Positions 18,040 through 27,606 of a stretch of 64,000 nucleotides of DNA are shown in pieces. Position 1 is the first letter of the stretch. Each line of letters opens with the position of its first letter. Below the pieces are notes generated by a model. The model searched no databases, was not told where the DNA came from, and worked only from the letters and a program-made list of their open reading frames with translations. The stretch is taken from contig NZ_JRUQ01000004.1 of assembly GCF_000773975.1 (NCBI RefSeq), forward strand, positions 1 through 64,000, read 5' to 3'. Made by a program: the position numbers and the translations under genes. Source of the DNA: Erwinia typographi. Lineage in GTDB: Bacteria; Pseudomonadota; Gammaproteobacteria; Enterobacterales; Enterobacteriaceae.

Positions 18040-18704
18040 TTTGACTCCCGATCCTGACGGTTAACGCGATCTTCCAGTCGGCTTTGCAGTATCGACAGCA
18101 GCGTAGCCATTACCCAGTAAATCAGCGAGGCCGCCAGATACATAGTGAAGACTTCCAGCGTGCGCGAGGTGATCAGCTGCGCCTGGCGGAACAGTTCCGG
18201 CACCTGGATGGTAGCGGCCAGCGAGGTATCCTTCACCAGACTGATAAAACTGTTGCCCAGCGGCGGCAGCGCCGTGCGGGCAGCCTGCGGCAGAACAACG
18301 CGGCGCATCGTCTGCCAGCGCGTCATGCCAATACTCGCCGCCGCTTCCCACTGTCCGCGCTCAATCGCGGCAATCGCCCCACGGAGAGATTCAGACGCGT
18401 AGGCGGCGGTATTCAGCGAAAGACCGATCATGGCTGAAGGGACAGGGTCCAGCTCAATACCGAACTGCGGCAGGCCGTAATAAATCATAAACAGCTGCGC
18501 AATCAGTGGCGTACCGCGAAAGATCGACACGTAGCCGCGCGAGAGCCAGACCATCGGCCAGAAGTGCGACAGGCGCATCATCGCCAGCAGAAAGCCGAGC
18601 AGCAGGCCGAAAAACATGCCCCCGATACTCAGCTGTAGCGTAAAAACCGCCCCTTTCAATAAAAAAGGTGCTGAATCCAGCACCAGTTGAATACTTTCCT
18701 GCAT
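18036..18704 (-). CDS. tcyL: L-cystine ABC transporter permease TcyL
   Basis: 222 residues, same length as E. coli TcyL (YecS). Several membrane helices and the EAA loop ('EAAASIGMTRWQTMRRVVLPQA') contact the ATPase TcyN. The start ATG at 18704 overlaps the tcyJ stop (TAATG), which implies translational coupling; a longer frame by 9 codons has no support. Confidence 0.95.
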   Translation of the reverse strand: MQESIQLVLDSAPFLLKGAVFTLQLSIGGMFFGLLLGFLLAMMRLSHFWPMVWLSRGYVSIFRGTPLIAQLFMIYYGLPQFGIELDPVPSAMIGLSLNTAAYASESLRGAIAAIERGQWEAAASIGMTRWQTMRRVVLPQAARTALPPLGNSFISLVKDTSLAATIQVPELFRQAQLITSRTLEVFTMYLAASLIYWVMATLLSILQSRLEDRVNRQDRESK

Positions 18705-19507
18705 TATTTCGTTACGTCCGCGCCAAACCATTTTTCAGACAGTTTAGCCAGCGTGCCGTCTTTCTGCATCTCCGCGATGGCTTTATCAATGGCGTTAAGC
18801 AGATCGGTATTGCCTTTACGCAGCGCGACGCCGGACTCCTGACGGGAGAACGCCGGACCCGCGACGGCCAGCGTATCGTCGGTTTTCTTCACCAGATCCA
18901 GCGCGGCCAGGCGGTCGACCAGAATCGCATTGATGCGGCCTACGCGCAGATCCTGATATTTGGTTGGGTCATCATCATAGGTACGGATATCCGCGCCTTT
19001 GACGTTGGCACGCAGCCACTCTTCATAGTTGGAGCCCAGGCCGACGCCGACTTTCTTGCCGTTCAGATCTTCAGGTTTGGTGATGCTGCCTGCGTTCTCT
19101 TTTTTGGTCAGCGCCTGAATGCCGGAAACGGTATAAGGCGTGGAGAAATCATATTTTTTCTTACGCTCGTCGGAGATGGTTACCTGATTGATCACCACGT
19201 CGATGCGCTTTGAGTCCAGCGAGGCCAGCATCCCGTCCCACTTGGTCGGCTTCAGGCTGGCCTTGACGCCAAGATGCTGCGCAAGAGCGTCGGCGAAATC
19301 GACCTCAAACCCCGCCAGCTTGCCATTTTCATCCTGGAAACTGAACGGCGGATAGGTGCCTTCCAGCCCAACGAGCAGCGACCCGCGCTCTTTTACTTTG
19401 TTCAGCAGATTTTCCTGCGCCGCAGAGGCATTCATTGCGACGCCAGCCATTAGCGCCATCGACATTACGCCCATCGCCAGGCGGCGACGTACCAGAGAGA
19501 AATTCAT
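18704..19507 (-). CDS. tcyJ: L-cystine-binding periplasmic protein TcyJ (FliY)
   Basis: 267 residues. The signal peptide (about 1-29, ending ASA) is followed by a polar amino acid binding domain (SBP_bac_3) with 'GTYPPFSF', 'KWDGMLASLDSKRIDVVINQVTISDERKKKYDFSTPY' and a C-terminus identical in type to E. coli (EKWFGADVTK). It delivers cystine to TcyL/TcyN. In E. coli the gene follows fliZ directly; here dcyD lies between, with 93 bases to tcyJ that could hold a separate promoter. Confidence 0.95.
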   Translation of the reverse strand: MNFSLVRRRLAMGVMSMALMAGVAMNASAAQENLLNKVKERGSLLVGLEGTYPPFSFQDENGKLAGFEVDFADALAQHLGVKASLKPTKWDGMLASLDSKRIDVVINQVTISDERKKKYDFSTPYTVSGIQALTKKENAGSITKPEDLNGKKVGVGLGSNYEEWLRANVKGADIRTYDDDPTKYQDLRVGRINAILVDRLAALDLVKKTDDTLAVAGPAFSRQESGVALRKGNTDLLNAIDKAIAEMQKDGTLAKLSEKWFGADVTK

Positions 19508-19600
19508 AAAGACTCCACTATGTTATTAGATTGCAACCCGTTGAATTTATTTGAGCCGTTGTAATAATGCCAGCAGGCGTAAAGATTTTTTCGATCCAAA

Positions 19601-20587
19601 TCAGACCGAAGGATGATAAGCAAACAGCGCTGGCGCGCCGCCGGTATGCACAAAAGCAATCGGGCCTTCGCGGCGAAAACGCTTTTGCGTAATGCCATCC
19701 AGTAATCCAGCCATCGCCTTGCCAGTATAGACCGGGTCGAGGAATATCCCCTCAAGGCGGGCCAGCAGCTTAATCGCTTCCATGCCCTCTTCGTTCGGCA
19801 TACCGTACTGTGGGCCGAAATAGTCATCCCACAGCGTAATAGCAGCACCAGCGTTCAACGCCAGCGAGGCCGCCAGCTGCTGCTGAATAGTGACCACTTT
19901 AGGGCGCTGCTCTTCCGCCCGGCGGGAAACGGTGACGCCGACCAGTTCGGTATCCGGCATCAGCACCTCCAGGCCAACCGCCAGACCAGCATGGGTCCCG
20001 GCGCTGCCGGAGGCGACCACCACGGCCGCAAAATCGACCACGCCTTCGCTCTGATGCGCTATTTCCTGCGCACACTCTACGTAGCCCAGCGCGCCCAACG
20101 CGTTCGAACCGCCAACGGGAACGACATAAGGGCGGAACCCCTGCGCTTCCAGCCGGGTGGCCTGCTCTTCCAACTGGGCCTGCGGATCGTGCAGCGCATC
20201 AACCATCACCACTTCGGCATCCATCAGCTCAAGCAGCAGGCGATTACCGTTGGTCAGGTAGTTTGCGGAATGGGTTGCAATGGGGTTTTCCAGCAGCGCG
20301 ACGCATTTCAGGCCCAGTCGGGCGGCAACCGCCGCCGTCTGGCGCACATGGTTGGACTGGATCGCACCGGCGGTCAGCAGCACGTCAGCGCCCTGGCGCA
20401 GCGCGTCGGCCGCCAGGAATTCCAGCTTTCTCAGCTTATTGCCGCCAAGGGCGATCGGCGTGACGTCATCGCGCTTGATAAAAATATCGCGGCCGAGATA
20501 GTCAGAGAGACGCGGCAGGTGCTCAAGCGGCGTAGGAGCGCCCAGTAGCTCAAGCCGGGGAAATGAGGATAAAAGATGTAAGGACAA
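19601..20587 (-). CDS. dcyD: D-cysteine desulfhydrase
   Basis: 328 residues, PLP-dependent ACC deaminase/D-cysteine desulfhydrase family; converts D-cysteine to pyruvate, sulfide and ammonia. The PLP lysine motif [10 protein letters not shown] is near residue 50, with '[14 protein letters not shown]' and 'GSGGTHAG'-type ([10 protein letters not shown]) phosphate-binding loops. The start is chosen as the TTG at 20587: GGAGG lies 5 bases before it and the resulting length equals the E. coli protein. A TTG four codons earlier overlaps the ribosome site itself. Confidence 0.93.
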   Translation of the reverse strand: MSLHLLSSFPRLELLGAPTPLEHLPRLSDYLGRDIFIKRDDVTPIALGGNKLRKLEFLAADALRQGADVLLTAGAIQSNHVRQTAAVAARLGLKCVALLENPIATHSANYLTNGNRLLLELMDAEVVMVDALHDPQAQLEEQATRLEAQGFRPYVVPVGGSNALGALGYVECAQEIAHQSEGVVDFAAVVVASGSAGTHAGLAVGLEVLMPDTELVGVTVSRRAEEQRPKVVTIQQQLAASLALNAGAAITLWDDYFGPQYGMPNEEGMEAIKLLARLEGIFLDPVYTGKAMAGLLDGITQKRFRREGPIAFVHTGGAPALFAYHPSV

Positions 20588-20677
20588 TGCCGCCTCCAAA
20601 AAAAGCGCTAACAGTTATCCTTACAGTCTCACAGAAGATTGCAAAAAGGTAACGTAAAAGAGCAGAGTGTTCTCACT

Positions 20678-21181
20678 CTAATTGCGTTGCCAGCCTAAAA
20701 ATTGGTCATATTTGCGCAGGGCAATGCGATAGTTATTGTTACCGGCGTCCGGTAAATCATTTTCCAGGCACGCGTGCCAGCTGTTGCCGCGCAGTTTTTC
20801 GGCAGGAAAATTGCGCGCCGACAGCATATCGTCAAGGCGTCGCAGGCGAACGACATATTCGCGGATGGTGCTATGACTCATCTCGGTCTGCTCGAACAGA
20901 TACTGTTTGAACGCCATGATGTCGAAATAATTTGGATGGGTATTGCAGTAAATATCGCTACAAAAGCGGCAAAGCGCCGTCAGCTCATTCTGAAGCTTCA
21001 ACCAGACCTGATCGTCGATCGGCTGATCCATCCGGGCTATGGCCTCTTTATTTATTATCTGACCGCGAAACACCAGCGCCATGCGATCCAGCACCTTGCC
21101 ACAGTGTGAACAGTTACTCTGGCTGTGTTTGTAGTCTTTCAAATAGCGGCTTAACGGCCTCATTTTTGTTTTGGATCCCAT
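20678..21181 (-). CDS. fliZ: Flagellar regulator FliZ
   Basis: 167 residues (E. coli 183), with conserved RPLSRYLKD, the CxxC pairs (CSHCGK and 'LCRFCSDIYC') and the recombinase-like 'FKQYLFEQTEMS..TIREYVVRLRRL' helix-turn region. The C-terminus is shorter than in E. coli by about 15 residues. In E. coli FliZ recognises sigma-S-type promoters and represses curli genes, and it supports flagellar gene expression in Salmonella. It is co-transcribed with fliA (43-base gap). Confidence 0.93.
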   Translation of the reverse strand: MGSKTKMRPLSRYLKDYKHSQSNCSHCGKVLDRMALVFRGQIINKEAIARMDQPIDDQVWLKLQNELTALCRFCSDIYCNTHPNYFDIMAFKQYLFEQTEMSHSTIREYVVRLRRLDDMLSARNFPAEKLRGNSWHACLENDLPDAGNNNYRIALRKYDQFLGWQRN

Positions 21182-21224
21182 CTGAGAGTCCCCGGTTGGT
21201 GTTGAGAGTGCAAAACTGACTCTG

Positions 21225-21947
21225 TCAGCGCGCTCCCGTCAGCCGGGCGCGCAGGCGTTTAATCGCCTGACTGTGCAGCTGGCTAACGCGGGATTCGCCC
21301 ACTTCCAACACTGCTCCAATCTCTTTCAGGTTCAGCTCTTCCTGGTAGTAAAGCGTCAGCACCATTTTTTCGCGTTCGGGTAAGGCCTCGATCGCTTCAA
21401 TGACGCTTTCGCGCAGATTCCCTTCCATCAGTTGGTGCAGGGGATTGGCCTCTTCATGGCCTTCCGTGACCATCTCCGCGCTGTCCCCGTGTTCTTCACG
21501 AAACTCGTCGTAAGAGAACAGCTGGCTGTTGTTGGTATCCAGCAGGATCTGGCGGTACTCCTCGAGGGACACCTCCAGCGAGGCGGCCACTTCCTGCTCG
21601 GTCGCGGTGCGTCCCAACGCCTGCTCAACCTTGTGCATGGCGCCAGCCACCTCGCGCGCATTACGGCGCACGCTGCGCGGTGCCCAGTCGCGGCTGCGCA
21701 GCTCGTCGAGCATTGCCCCACGAATGCGCTGTACGGCGTAGGTGGTAAAGGCGGTGCCCTGCAACGCGTCGTAGCGCTCCACGGCGTTCAGCAGCCCAAT
21801 CCCCCCGGCCTGTAATAAGTCATCCAGCTCCACACTGGCCGGCAGTCGAACCTGCAGACGCAATGCCTCATGGCGCACCAGCGGTACGTACCGCTGCCAC
21901 AGCGAGTTTTTGTCCATCACCCCATCGGCGGTATAGAAGTCATTCAC
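21225..21947 (-). CDS. fliA: Flagellar sigma factor 28
   Basis: 240 residues, near-identical to E. coli FliA in region 2 (VELDDLLQAGGIGLLNAVERYD... 'TFTTYAVQRIRGAMLDELRSRDW') and in the region 4 helix-turn-helix ('LNLKEIGAVLEVGESRVSQLHSQAIKRLR'). It directs transcription of late flagellar and chemotaxis genes and is held back by FlgM until the hook is complete. Several sigma-28 promoters occur in this window, including one before fliA itself. Confidence 0.97.
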   Translation of the reverse strand: MNDFYTADGVMDKNSLWQRYVPLVRHEALRLQVRLPASVELDDLLQAGGIGLLNAVERYDALQGTAFTTYAVQRIRGAMLDELRSRDWAPRSVRRNAREVAGAMHKVEQALGRTATEQEVAASLEVSLEEYRQILLDTNNSQLFSYDEFREEHGDSAEMVTEGHEEANPLHQLMEGNLRESVIEAIEALPEREKMVLTLYYQEELNLKEIGAVLEVGESRVSQLHSQAIKRLRARLTGAR

Positions 21948-21971
21948 TCTGACGCCCCTGCGTTAGTTAAG

Positions 21972-21998
21972 TTATCGGCATGATTATCCGTTTCTGTA
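21972..21998 (-). promoter_or_regulatory. Sigma-28 promoter of fliAZ
   Basis: Minus strand: TACAGAAA-N11-GCCGATAA. The -10 is a perfect match to the FliA consensus (TAAAGTTT-N11-GCCGATAA); the -35 is weak. Autoregulation of fliA is known in enterics. Confidence 0.75.
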
Positions 21999-22089
21999 GG
22001 GAGTTTGATTGGAGGAATAACGCTAAAAAAGGCGGGTTATTTCATTTTGTTTAAAAAAGCGGCGCGTTGTGCTGCCGCCAGGCCGTGGG

Positions 22090-23058
22090 CTATCGTAAAA
22101 GCCGGAGTTTTTCCCGAGTCGCGGCGGGAACCTGCTGCCAGAGGGCGCAGATTCTGCCGTCAATCTCCTGATAATAATCGCTTAGTTGTCCATTCTCCGG
22201 CGACGCATAGCGAATGTGCACCGTGCCGCTGGCCGCATCAATCCTCAGCAACCGACTGTTGAAGAGCCGCTGTAAATCGCTGCGCAGGAACAGCCCATTA
22301 TCCGCACTGTTGTCCAGCAGCAATCCCTCTTCATTCTCCTGAAGATCGATGTGGCAAGCTTCTACCCATGGAAACAGGCTGTGCTCCATCAGTTTCGTCC
22401 CAGTAATGACACAGGCGCCGTAGCGCGTCTGCACCGCATGGGAAAACGCCGCCTGGCTGACGCGCTGCCAGACCTGAGCCTTCACCTGCCTGCCCACCTG
22501 AGTACCGGCCATCACCCCTGCCGGTATGCTTAACAGCGGGCTGGTTAATACCACCAGGAACTGAATACGGCGAGAAACGCTAAAACAGGGATGCGCCAGC
22601 GCGTCAAACAGCTGCCAGTAGTGATCCTCGCCCTCTTTACGCATCAGCGACAACCGGTAACCGCGGCTGGAAATCAGCTGCTGCGCCGCTGCCGACGCGG
22701 GGTCCAGCATCGCGTAGACGTGGCTCTCTCCCATCACCTTCCAGCGGTTCTCCTGCTTCGCTTCAGCCGTCCTGCGAAAATAGAGGAACGGCTGCTGCTG
22801 TTTAAGGTAGTGCTCCAGCCGCCGCAGGTAGTTTTTACGCTCGTTATCATTGGCGATAAACAGCAAGTCCTCCAGCGGGCTGTTGGTTTCTTCATTGGCG
22901 AACACCGCCCGGATCACCAGACTGCGCGAGCTGGTCGACGGGCTGAGCAACGCACGCGCCGTCAGCTCCTTCTGTCCGGGATATTTCAGCGCATAGCGCT
23001 GCGCTATCTCCTCAAAACTCAGTGTGTCCCCAGGGATTAAATCAGCGTTGAAGCGCAT
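22090..23058 (-). CDS. HNH endonuclease-domain protein beside fliA
   Basis: 322 residues. The C-terminal third holds an HNH_2-type nuclease core: 'RYGACVITGTKL...PWVEACHI..Q' with the H of CHI as the first catalytic His, then 'DNSADNGLFLRSDLQRLFN' with the central Asn region. The N-terminal 200 residues are unrecognised. The ATG at 23058 has GGAG at 5 bases (a GTG two codons earlier is worse placed). It sits between fliA and the sugar genes, on the fliA strand, and has its own sigma-28-like promoter. There is no methylase or partner gene, so it is not a plain restriction system. Target unknown. Confidence 0.8.
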   Translation of the reverse strand: MRFNADLIPGDTLSFEEIAQRYALKYPGQKELTARALLSPSTSSRSLVIRAVFANEETNSPLEDLLFIANDNERKNYLRRLEHYLKQQQPFLYFRRTAEAKQENRWKVMGESHVYAMLDPASAAAQQLISSRGYRLSLMRKEGEDHYWQLFDALAHPCFSVSRRIQFLVVLTSPLLSIPAGVMAGTQVGRQVKAQVWQRVSQAAFSHAVQTRYGACVITGTKLMEHSLFPWVEACHIDLQENEEGLLLDNSADNGLFLRSDLQRLFNSRLLRIDAASGTVHIRYASPENGQLSDYYQEIDGRICALWQQVPAATREKLRLLR

Positions 23059-23128
23059 AGACACTCCAGAAAAGGCAAAGGCGCTCTCCGGCTCCCGCTG
23101 GAAAACGCAAAAAGGGTTATCTCTTCAG

Positions 23129-23155
23129 TTATCGGCAGAACGTAAGGATTCTGTA
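23129..23155 (-). promoter_or_regulatory. Sigma-28-like promoter upstream of the HNH gene
   Basis: Minus strand: TACAGAAT-N11-GCCGATAA, about 70 bases before the HNH start. It shares with the fliA promoter both the perfect -10 (plus flanking bases, TGCCGATAAC) and the unusual TACAGA -35. Confidence 0.65.
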
Positions 23156-23308
23156 AGGGCCGCTGACGTTATGTCGCCCAATTAGGGCATAAATCACCTT
23201 CTGTTTAGCGAATCGGCCTTATGGCTGGCCTCGTACACTGTGATAAAGCCACCTGGTAACGACTTCCCGGCAACGGGGACACGCCACCGCAAGATGAGAG
23301 AACTGCCG

Positions 23309-24391
23309 GTGAAAATTTTAGTGACAGGCGGAGCAGGCTTTATTGGCTCCGCCGTGGTGCGGCACATTATTAACGACACTCAGCACCGCGTGATGAACGT
23401 GGATAAGCTGACCTATGCCGGCAATCTGGCGTCGCTCGCCACGGTCAGCGCCAACTCGCGCTATACGTTTGCTCAGGCGGATATTGCAAACAGCGAGGCA
23501 CTCGCCGCCATTTTTTCCGCTTTCCAGCCGGATGCGGTGATGCACCTGGCGGCGGAAAGCCATGTCGATCGCTCGATCGCTGGCCCGGCAGACTTTATTC
23601 ACAGCAATATCATCGGCACCTATGCCCTGCTGGAAGTCGCCAGGCGCTACTGGAACAGCCTGGACCCGACGCGAAAGGCAACCTTTCGCTTCCAGCATAT
23701 TTCCACGGATGAAGTCTACGGCGACCTGCCTCACCCGGATGAAGTCCGTGACGACACCGCGCTGGCGCTGTTCAAAGAGAGCACGGCTTACCGGCCCAGC
23801 AGCCCCTATTCCGCGTCAAAAGCCGCCAGCGATCACTTAGTTCGCGCCTGGTTTCGAACCTATGGTTTACCCACGCTGGTCAGCAACTGCTCGAATAACT
23901 ATGGGCCATACCATTTCCCGGAAAAATTAATCCCCCTGACGATCCTCAATGCGCTGGCGGGAAAACCGCTGCCGGTGTATGGCAACGGCGACCAGATCCG
24001 CGACTGGCTGTATGTGGAAGATCATGCCAGGGCGCTTTATGCCGTACTGACCCGAGGCCTTCCGGGAGAAAGCTGGAATATTGGCGGCCATAACGAGATG
24101 AGAAATCTTGAGGTGGTGGAAACGCTCTGCGATCTGCTGGACGAACTGGCACCGAAAAGGGACAGCTACCGCCAGCAAATTACCTTTGTCGCCGATCGTC
24201 CCGGCCATGACCGCCGCTATGCGATCGACGCAGGAAAAATTCAGCGAGAGTTGGGGTGGACTCCCTCTGAAACTTTTGCCAGCGGCCTACGTAAAACGGT
24301 GCGCTGGTATCTCGATAATCAACAGTGGGTTGGCGATATTCAAACCGGCGACTACCGGCAGCAACCGCAACTTGCTGAGCCGCAGCTATGA
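23309..24391 (+). CDS. rmlB: dTDP-glucose 4,6-dehydratase
   Basis: 360 residues (E. coli RfbB 361), extended SDR. NAD motif GGAGFIGS near the N-terminus, catalytic 'STDEVYG' (Asp-Glu pair) and the Y-x3-K of 'YSASK'. It makes dTDP-4-keto-6-deoxy-D-glucose, the branch point for both rhamnose and amino-sugar routes in this island. The GTG at 23309 was chosen because the family protein begins (M/V)KILVTGG; the open frame runs 23 codons further upstream without homology. First gene of rmlBDAC, overlapping rmlD by 4 bases. Confidence 0.95.
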   Translation: MKILVTGGAGFIGSAVVRHIINDTQHRVMNVDKLTYAGNLASLATVSANSRYTFAQADIANSEALAAIFSAFQPDAVMHLAAESHVDRSIAGPADFIHSNIIGTYALLEVARRYWNSLDPTRKATFRFQHISTDEVYGDLPHPDEVRDDTALALFKESTAYRPSSPYSASKAASDHLVRAWFRTYGLPTLVSNCSNNYGPYHFPEKLIPLTILNALAGKPLPVYGNGDQIRDWLYVEDHARALYAVLTRGLPGESWNIGGHNEMRNLEVVETLCDLLDELAPKRDSYRQQITFVADRPGHDRRYAIDAGKIQRELGWTPSETFASGLRKTVRWYLDNQQWVGDIQTGDYRQQPQLAEPQL

Positions 24392-25325
24392 ACATTCTGC
24401 TGTTCGGTAAGAACGGCCAACTGGGCAGGGAGTTGCAGCGTTCCCTGGCTCCGCTGGGCGCCCTCACCTGTCTGGCAACCGATTCGACGGACTATTGTGC
24501 CGACTTCACCAACCCGAATGGCGTGGTTGCCACCCTCAGGGCGCTGCGGCCGGAGGTGATTGTCAATGCTTCCGCTTATACCGCCGTCGACCAGGCAGAA
24601 AGCGAGTCGGAAAAAGCCCATCTGCTCAACGCCATCACCGTGGAAGCCATCGCCAGAGAGGCGCAGCGTTCAGGCGCGTGGCTGGTTCACTACTCAACCG
24701 ACTATGTTTTTCCCGGCAGCGGCAGCAGGCCGTGGGATGAAGCAGACCAGCCCGCCCCACTCAACGTCTACGGGCAAAGCAAGCTGGCCGGGGAGCAGGC
24801 GATACGGCGATATTGCGCGAAGCATCTGATTTTTCGCACCAGCTGGGTCTATGCCAGCAGGGGGAATAATTTTGCCAGAACGATGCTTCAGCTGGCGGCA
24901 AATCGCAGCCAACTTTCGGTAATCAACGATCAGTTCGGCGCGCCGACGGGCGCGGATCTGCTGGCTGACTGTAGCGCCCAGGCCGTGCTGAAGGTGATAA
25001 ATACGCCTGAGGCCGCTGGCTTATATCACCTGACCGCTGCCGGGGTAACCACCTGGTACGACTATGCCTGTCTGCTCTTCGCTGAGGCCCGCGCGGCGGG
25101 AATTGAGCTGATGCTGGACAACCTGCTGGCGGTGCCGAGCAGCGCATGGTCTGGAGCCGCCAGACGCCCGCTAAATTCCCGAATGAACAACGCTAAGTTT
25201 GAGCAGACCTTTGGCATAACGCTACCGGCATGGCAGCCGGGCGTCAGGCGCATGGTGAGCGAACTTACCGACCAGAAAATCTCCGGCCAGACCGTGAACG
25301 CCGCGGGGAATAAGAGTGGAGCAAC

Positions 25326-25329
<4 letters not shown>
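24388..25329 (+). CDS. rmlD: dTDP-4-dehydrorhamnose reductase
   Basis: 313 residues. N-terminal NAD(P) motif [10 protein letters not shown], 'YSTDYVFPG' with the conserved Thr, and 'YGQSKLAGE' with the catalytic Y-x3-K. It performs the last step of dTDP-L-rhamnose synthesis. Its ATG overlaps the end of rmlB and its TGA overlaps the rmlA start (ATGA), so all three are translationally coupled. The tail past about residue 290 is slightly longer than in E. coli (299). Confidence 0.94.
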
Positions 25330-26204
<875 letters not shown>

Positions 26205-26207
26205 GCC

Positions 26208-26744
26208 ATGAAGGTGATTCAAACCGCGATCCCTGAGGTGCTGATCTTTGAGCCGGAAGTGTTTGGCGACGAGCGGGGTTTCTTTTACGAGAGCTTCAGC
26301 CAGAAGCAATTTGAAGCGTCAGTGGGACGAAAAGTTAACTTCGTGCAGGATAATCACTCAAAATCGTCGAAAGGGGTTTTACGGGGTTTACATTATCAGC
26401 TTTCTCCACACGCTCAGGGTAAATTAGTACGCTGTGCCGCCGGTGAAGTGTTTGATGTAGCGGTAGATATCCGGGAGGGCTCGGCCAGCTATGGTCAGTG
26501 GGTTGCCGTGACGCTTTCCGCCGGGAACCGCCGCCAGATGTGGATACCAGAGGGTTTCGCCCACGGTTTTCTGGTGCTGAGCGACACGGCTGAGTTTCTT
26601 TACAAGACGACCCATTATTATGCCCCGCAGAGCGAACGGGCGATCCTCTATAAAGATCGGACCCTGAATATCAACTGGCCGCTGGCGGAGGATAAATTGC
26701 TTCTTTCGCCGAAGGATCTCGCCGCCCGCCCGCTGGCTGGTTAG
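26208..26744 (+). CDS. rmlC: dTDP-4-dehydrorhamnose 3,5-epimerase
   Basis: 178 residues, RmlC cupin. 'DERGFFYESF', 'QDNHSKSSKGVLRGLHYQ' with the catalytic His region, and 'IPEGFAHGFLVLSD'. It epimerises the 4-keto sugar before RmlD. Starts 3 bases after rmlA and ends the plus-strand half of the island. Confidence 0.95.
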   Translation: MKVIQTAIPEVLIFEPEVFGDERGFFYESFSQKQFEASVGRKVNFVQDNHSKSSKGVLRGLHYQLSPHAQGKLVRCAAGEVFDVAVDIREGSASYGQWVAVTLSAGNRRQMWIPEGFAHGFLVLSDTAEFLYKTTHYYAPQSERAILYKDRTLNINWPLAEDKLLLSPKDLAARPLAG

Positions 26745-26755
26745 CTAATGCCGCC

Positions 26756-26788
26756 TGCCGTCAGCGCTGAAACAGTCAGCTGACGGCA
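26756..26788. terminator. Hairpin between convergent rmlC and methyltransferase genes
   Basis: TGCCGTCAGC (26756-26765) pairs with GCTGACGGCA (26779-26788). T-tracts are short on both sides, so a bidirectional terminator is inferred mainly from position. Confidence 0.55.
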
Positions 26789-26807
26789 TTAAGCTAGCGG
26801 CCATGAC

Positions 26808-27596
26808 TCAGTGCGATTGTTTTGATTTAAGAATGAACAGCGGACGATTAAGAAACTCACCCAGAGAATCATCCCGGCTACTGTTTTTCTCGCTCAGCGG
26901 CGCGTAGGTAATGCTGGTTTTACTGCCTTCGGCGATACCAATATGCTGGATGTCCCAGTGCTCACTGGTCCCCTTGCGGATGAAATCAATCAGCTCTGCT
27001 TTTGTTCCCTGTTCGAACAGGCAAGCATGGCGGTCGCCTTTCCAGTTAAAGCCTATCTGGAAGATAAGCGTATCCACATTGCGGCTGAGTTCATTCAGAT
27101 GATCAAGCATCAATTTCCTGGCGTTGTCGATACTGAGCTGGGTTGAACCAAAATCATCGCCTAAATGATGCAGTACGTTGAGCAAAATCCCGACGTCATA
27201 ATGCGCCGTCGACGCGTTAAACTGATAATACTCATTTTTAAAATTAAATTTATCTTCGGCGCCGCGCAGGGCTATAGCCCGACGAATAAACTCTCCGCAG
27301 GAGGCTTTGCCTTCATAGCCTGTCACCTTTTCCGCCCCGGCATCGAGAATATCAAACAGAAAATAGCCAATATTGCAGCCAATATCGATCACGCGCTTTG
27401 CCGAAAAATCAACGTGGCTTTTGAAAAAATGAAATCTTTCTCGCTCGAAGAAAACATATTTATTCTCCTGCTCGCTCCCTTTCAGCCAGGCGTTAAAATA
27501 CTCAGGAAGAATATGATAGCCAATATGCTTTTCATTGCTGGCATGTTCAGCCAGCATCTCTTTTAACCTGACGACCTCAGTCGTTGAAATACTCAT
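26808..27596 (-). CDS. Class I SAM-dependent methyltransferase
   Basis: 262 residues. The SAM-binding loop VIDIGCNIGYF (69-79), an acidic residue after the next strand (TGYEG), and 'YDVGILLNVLHHLGDD' (motif IV/V of Rossmann methyltransferases). GGAG precedes the ATG. It is the last gene of the minus-strand glycan operon, so O- or N-methylation of the flagellar sugar is the best guess; viosamine on Pseudomonas syringae flagellin carries a 2-O-methyl group. Substrate not provable from sequence. Confidence 0.75.
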   Translation of the reverse strand: MSISTTEVVRLKEMLAEHASNEKHIGYHILPEYFNAWLKGSEQENKYVFFERERFHFFKSHVDFSAKRVIDIGCNIGYFLFDILDAGAEKVTGYEGKASCGEFIRRAIALRGAEDKFNFKNEYYQFNASTAHYDVGILLNVLHHLGDDFGSTQLSIDNARKLMLDHLNELSRNVDTLIFQIGFNWKGDRHACLFEQGTKAELIDFIRKGTSEHWDIQHIGIAEGSKTSITYAPLSEKNSSRDDSLGEFLNRPLFILKSKQSH

Positions 27597-27606
27597 TGCT
27601 CTCTCC

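Noticed and set aside
22005..22262. 85-codon plus-strand frame between fliA and the HNH gene
   Set aside because: Mostly antisense to the HNH C-terminus; no start signal or homology.
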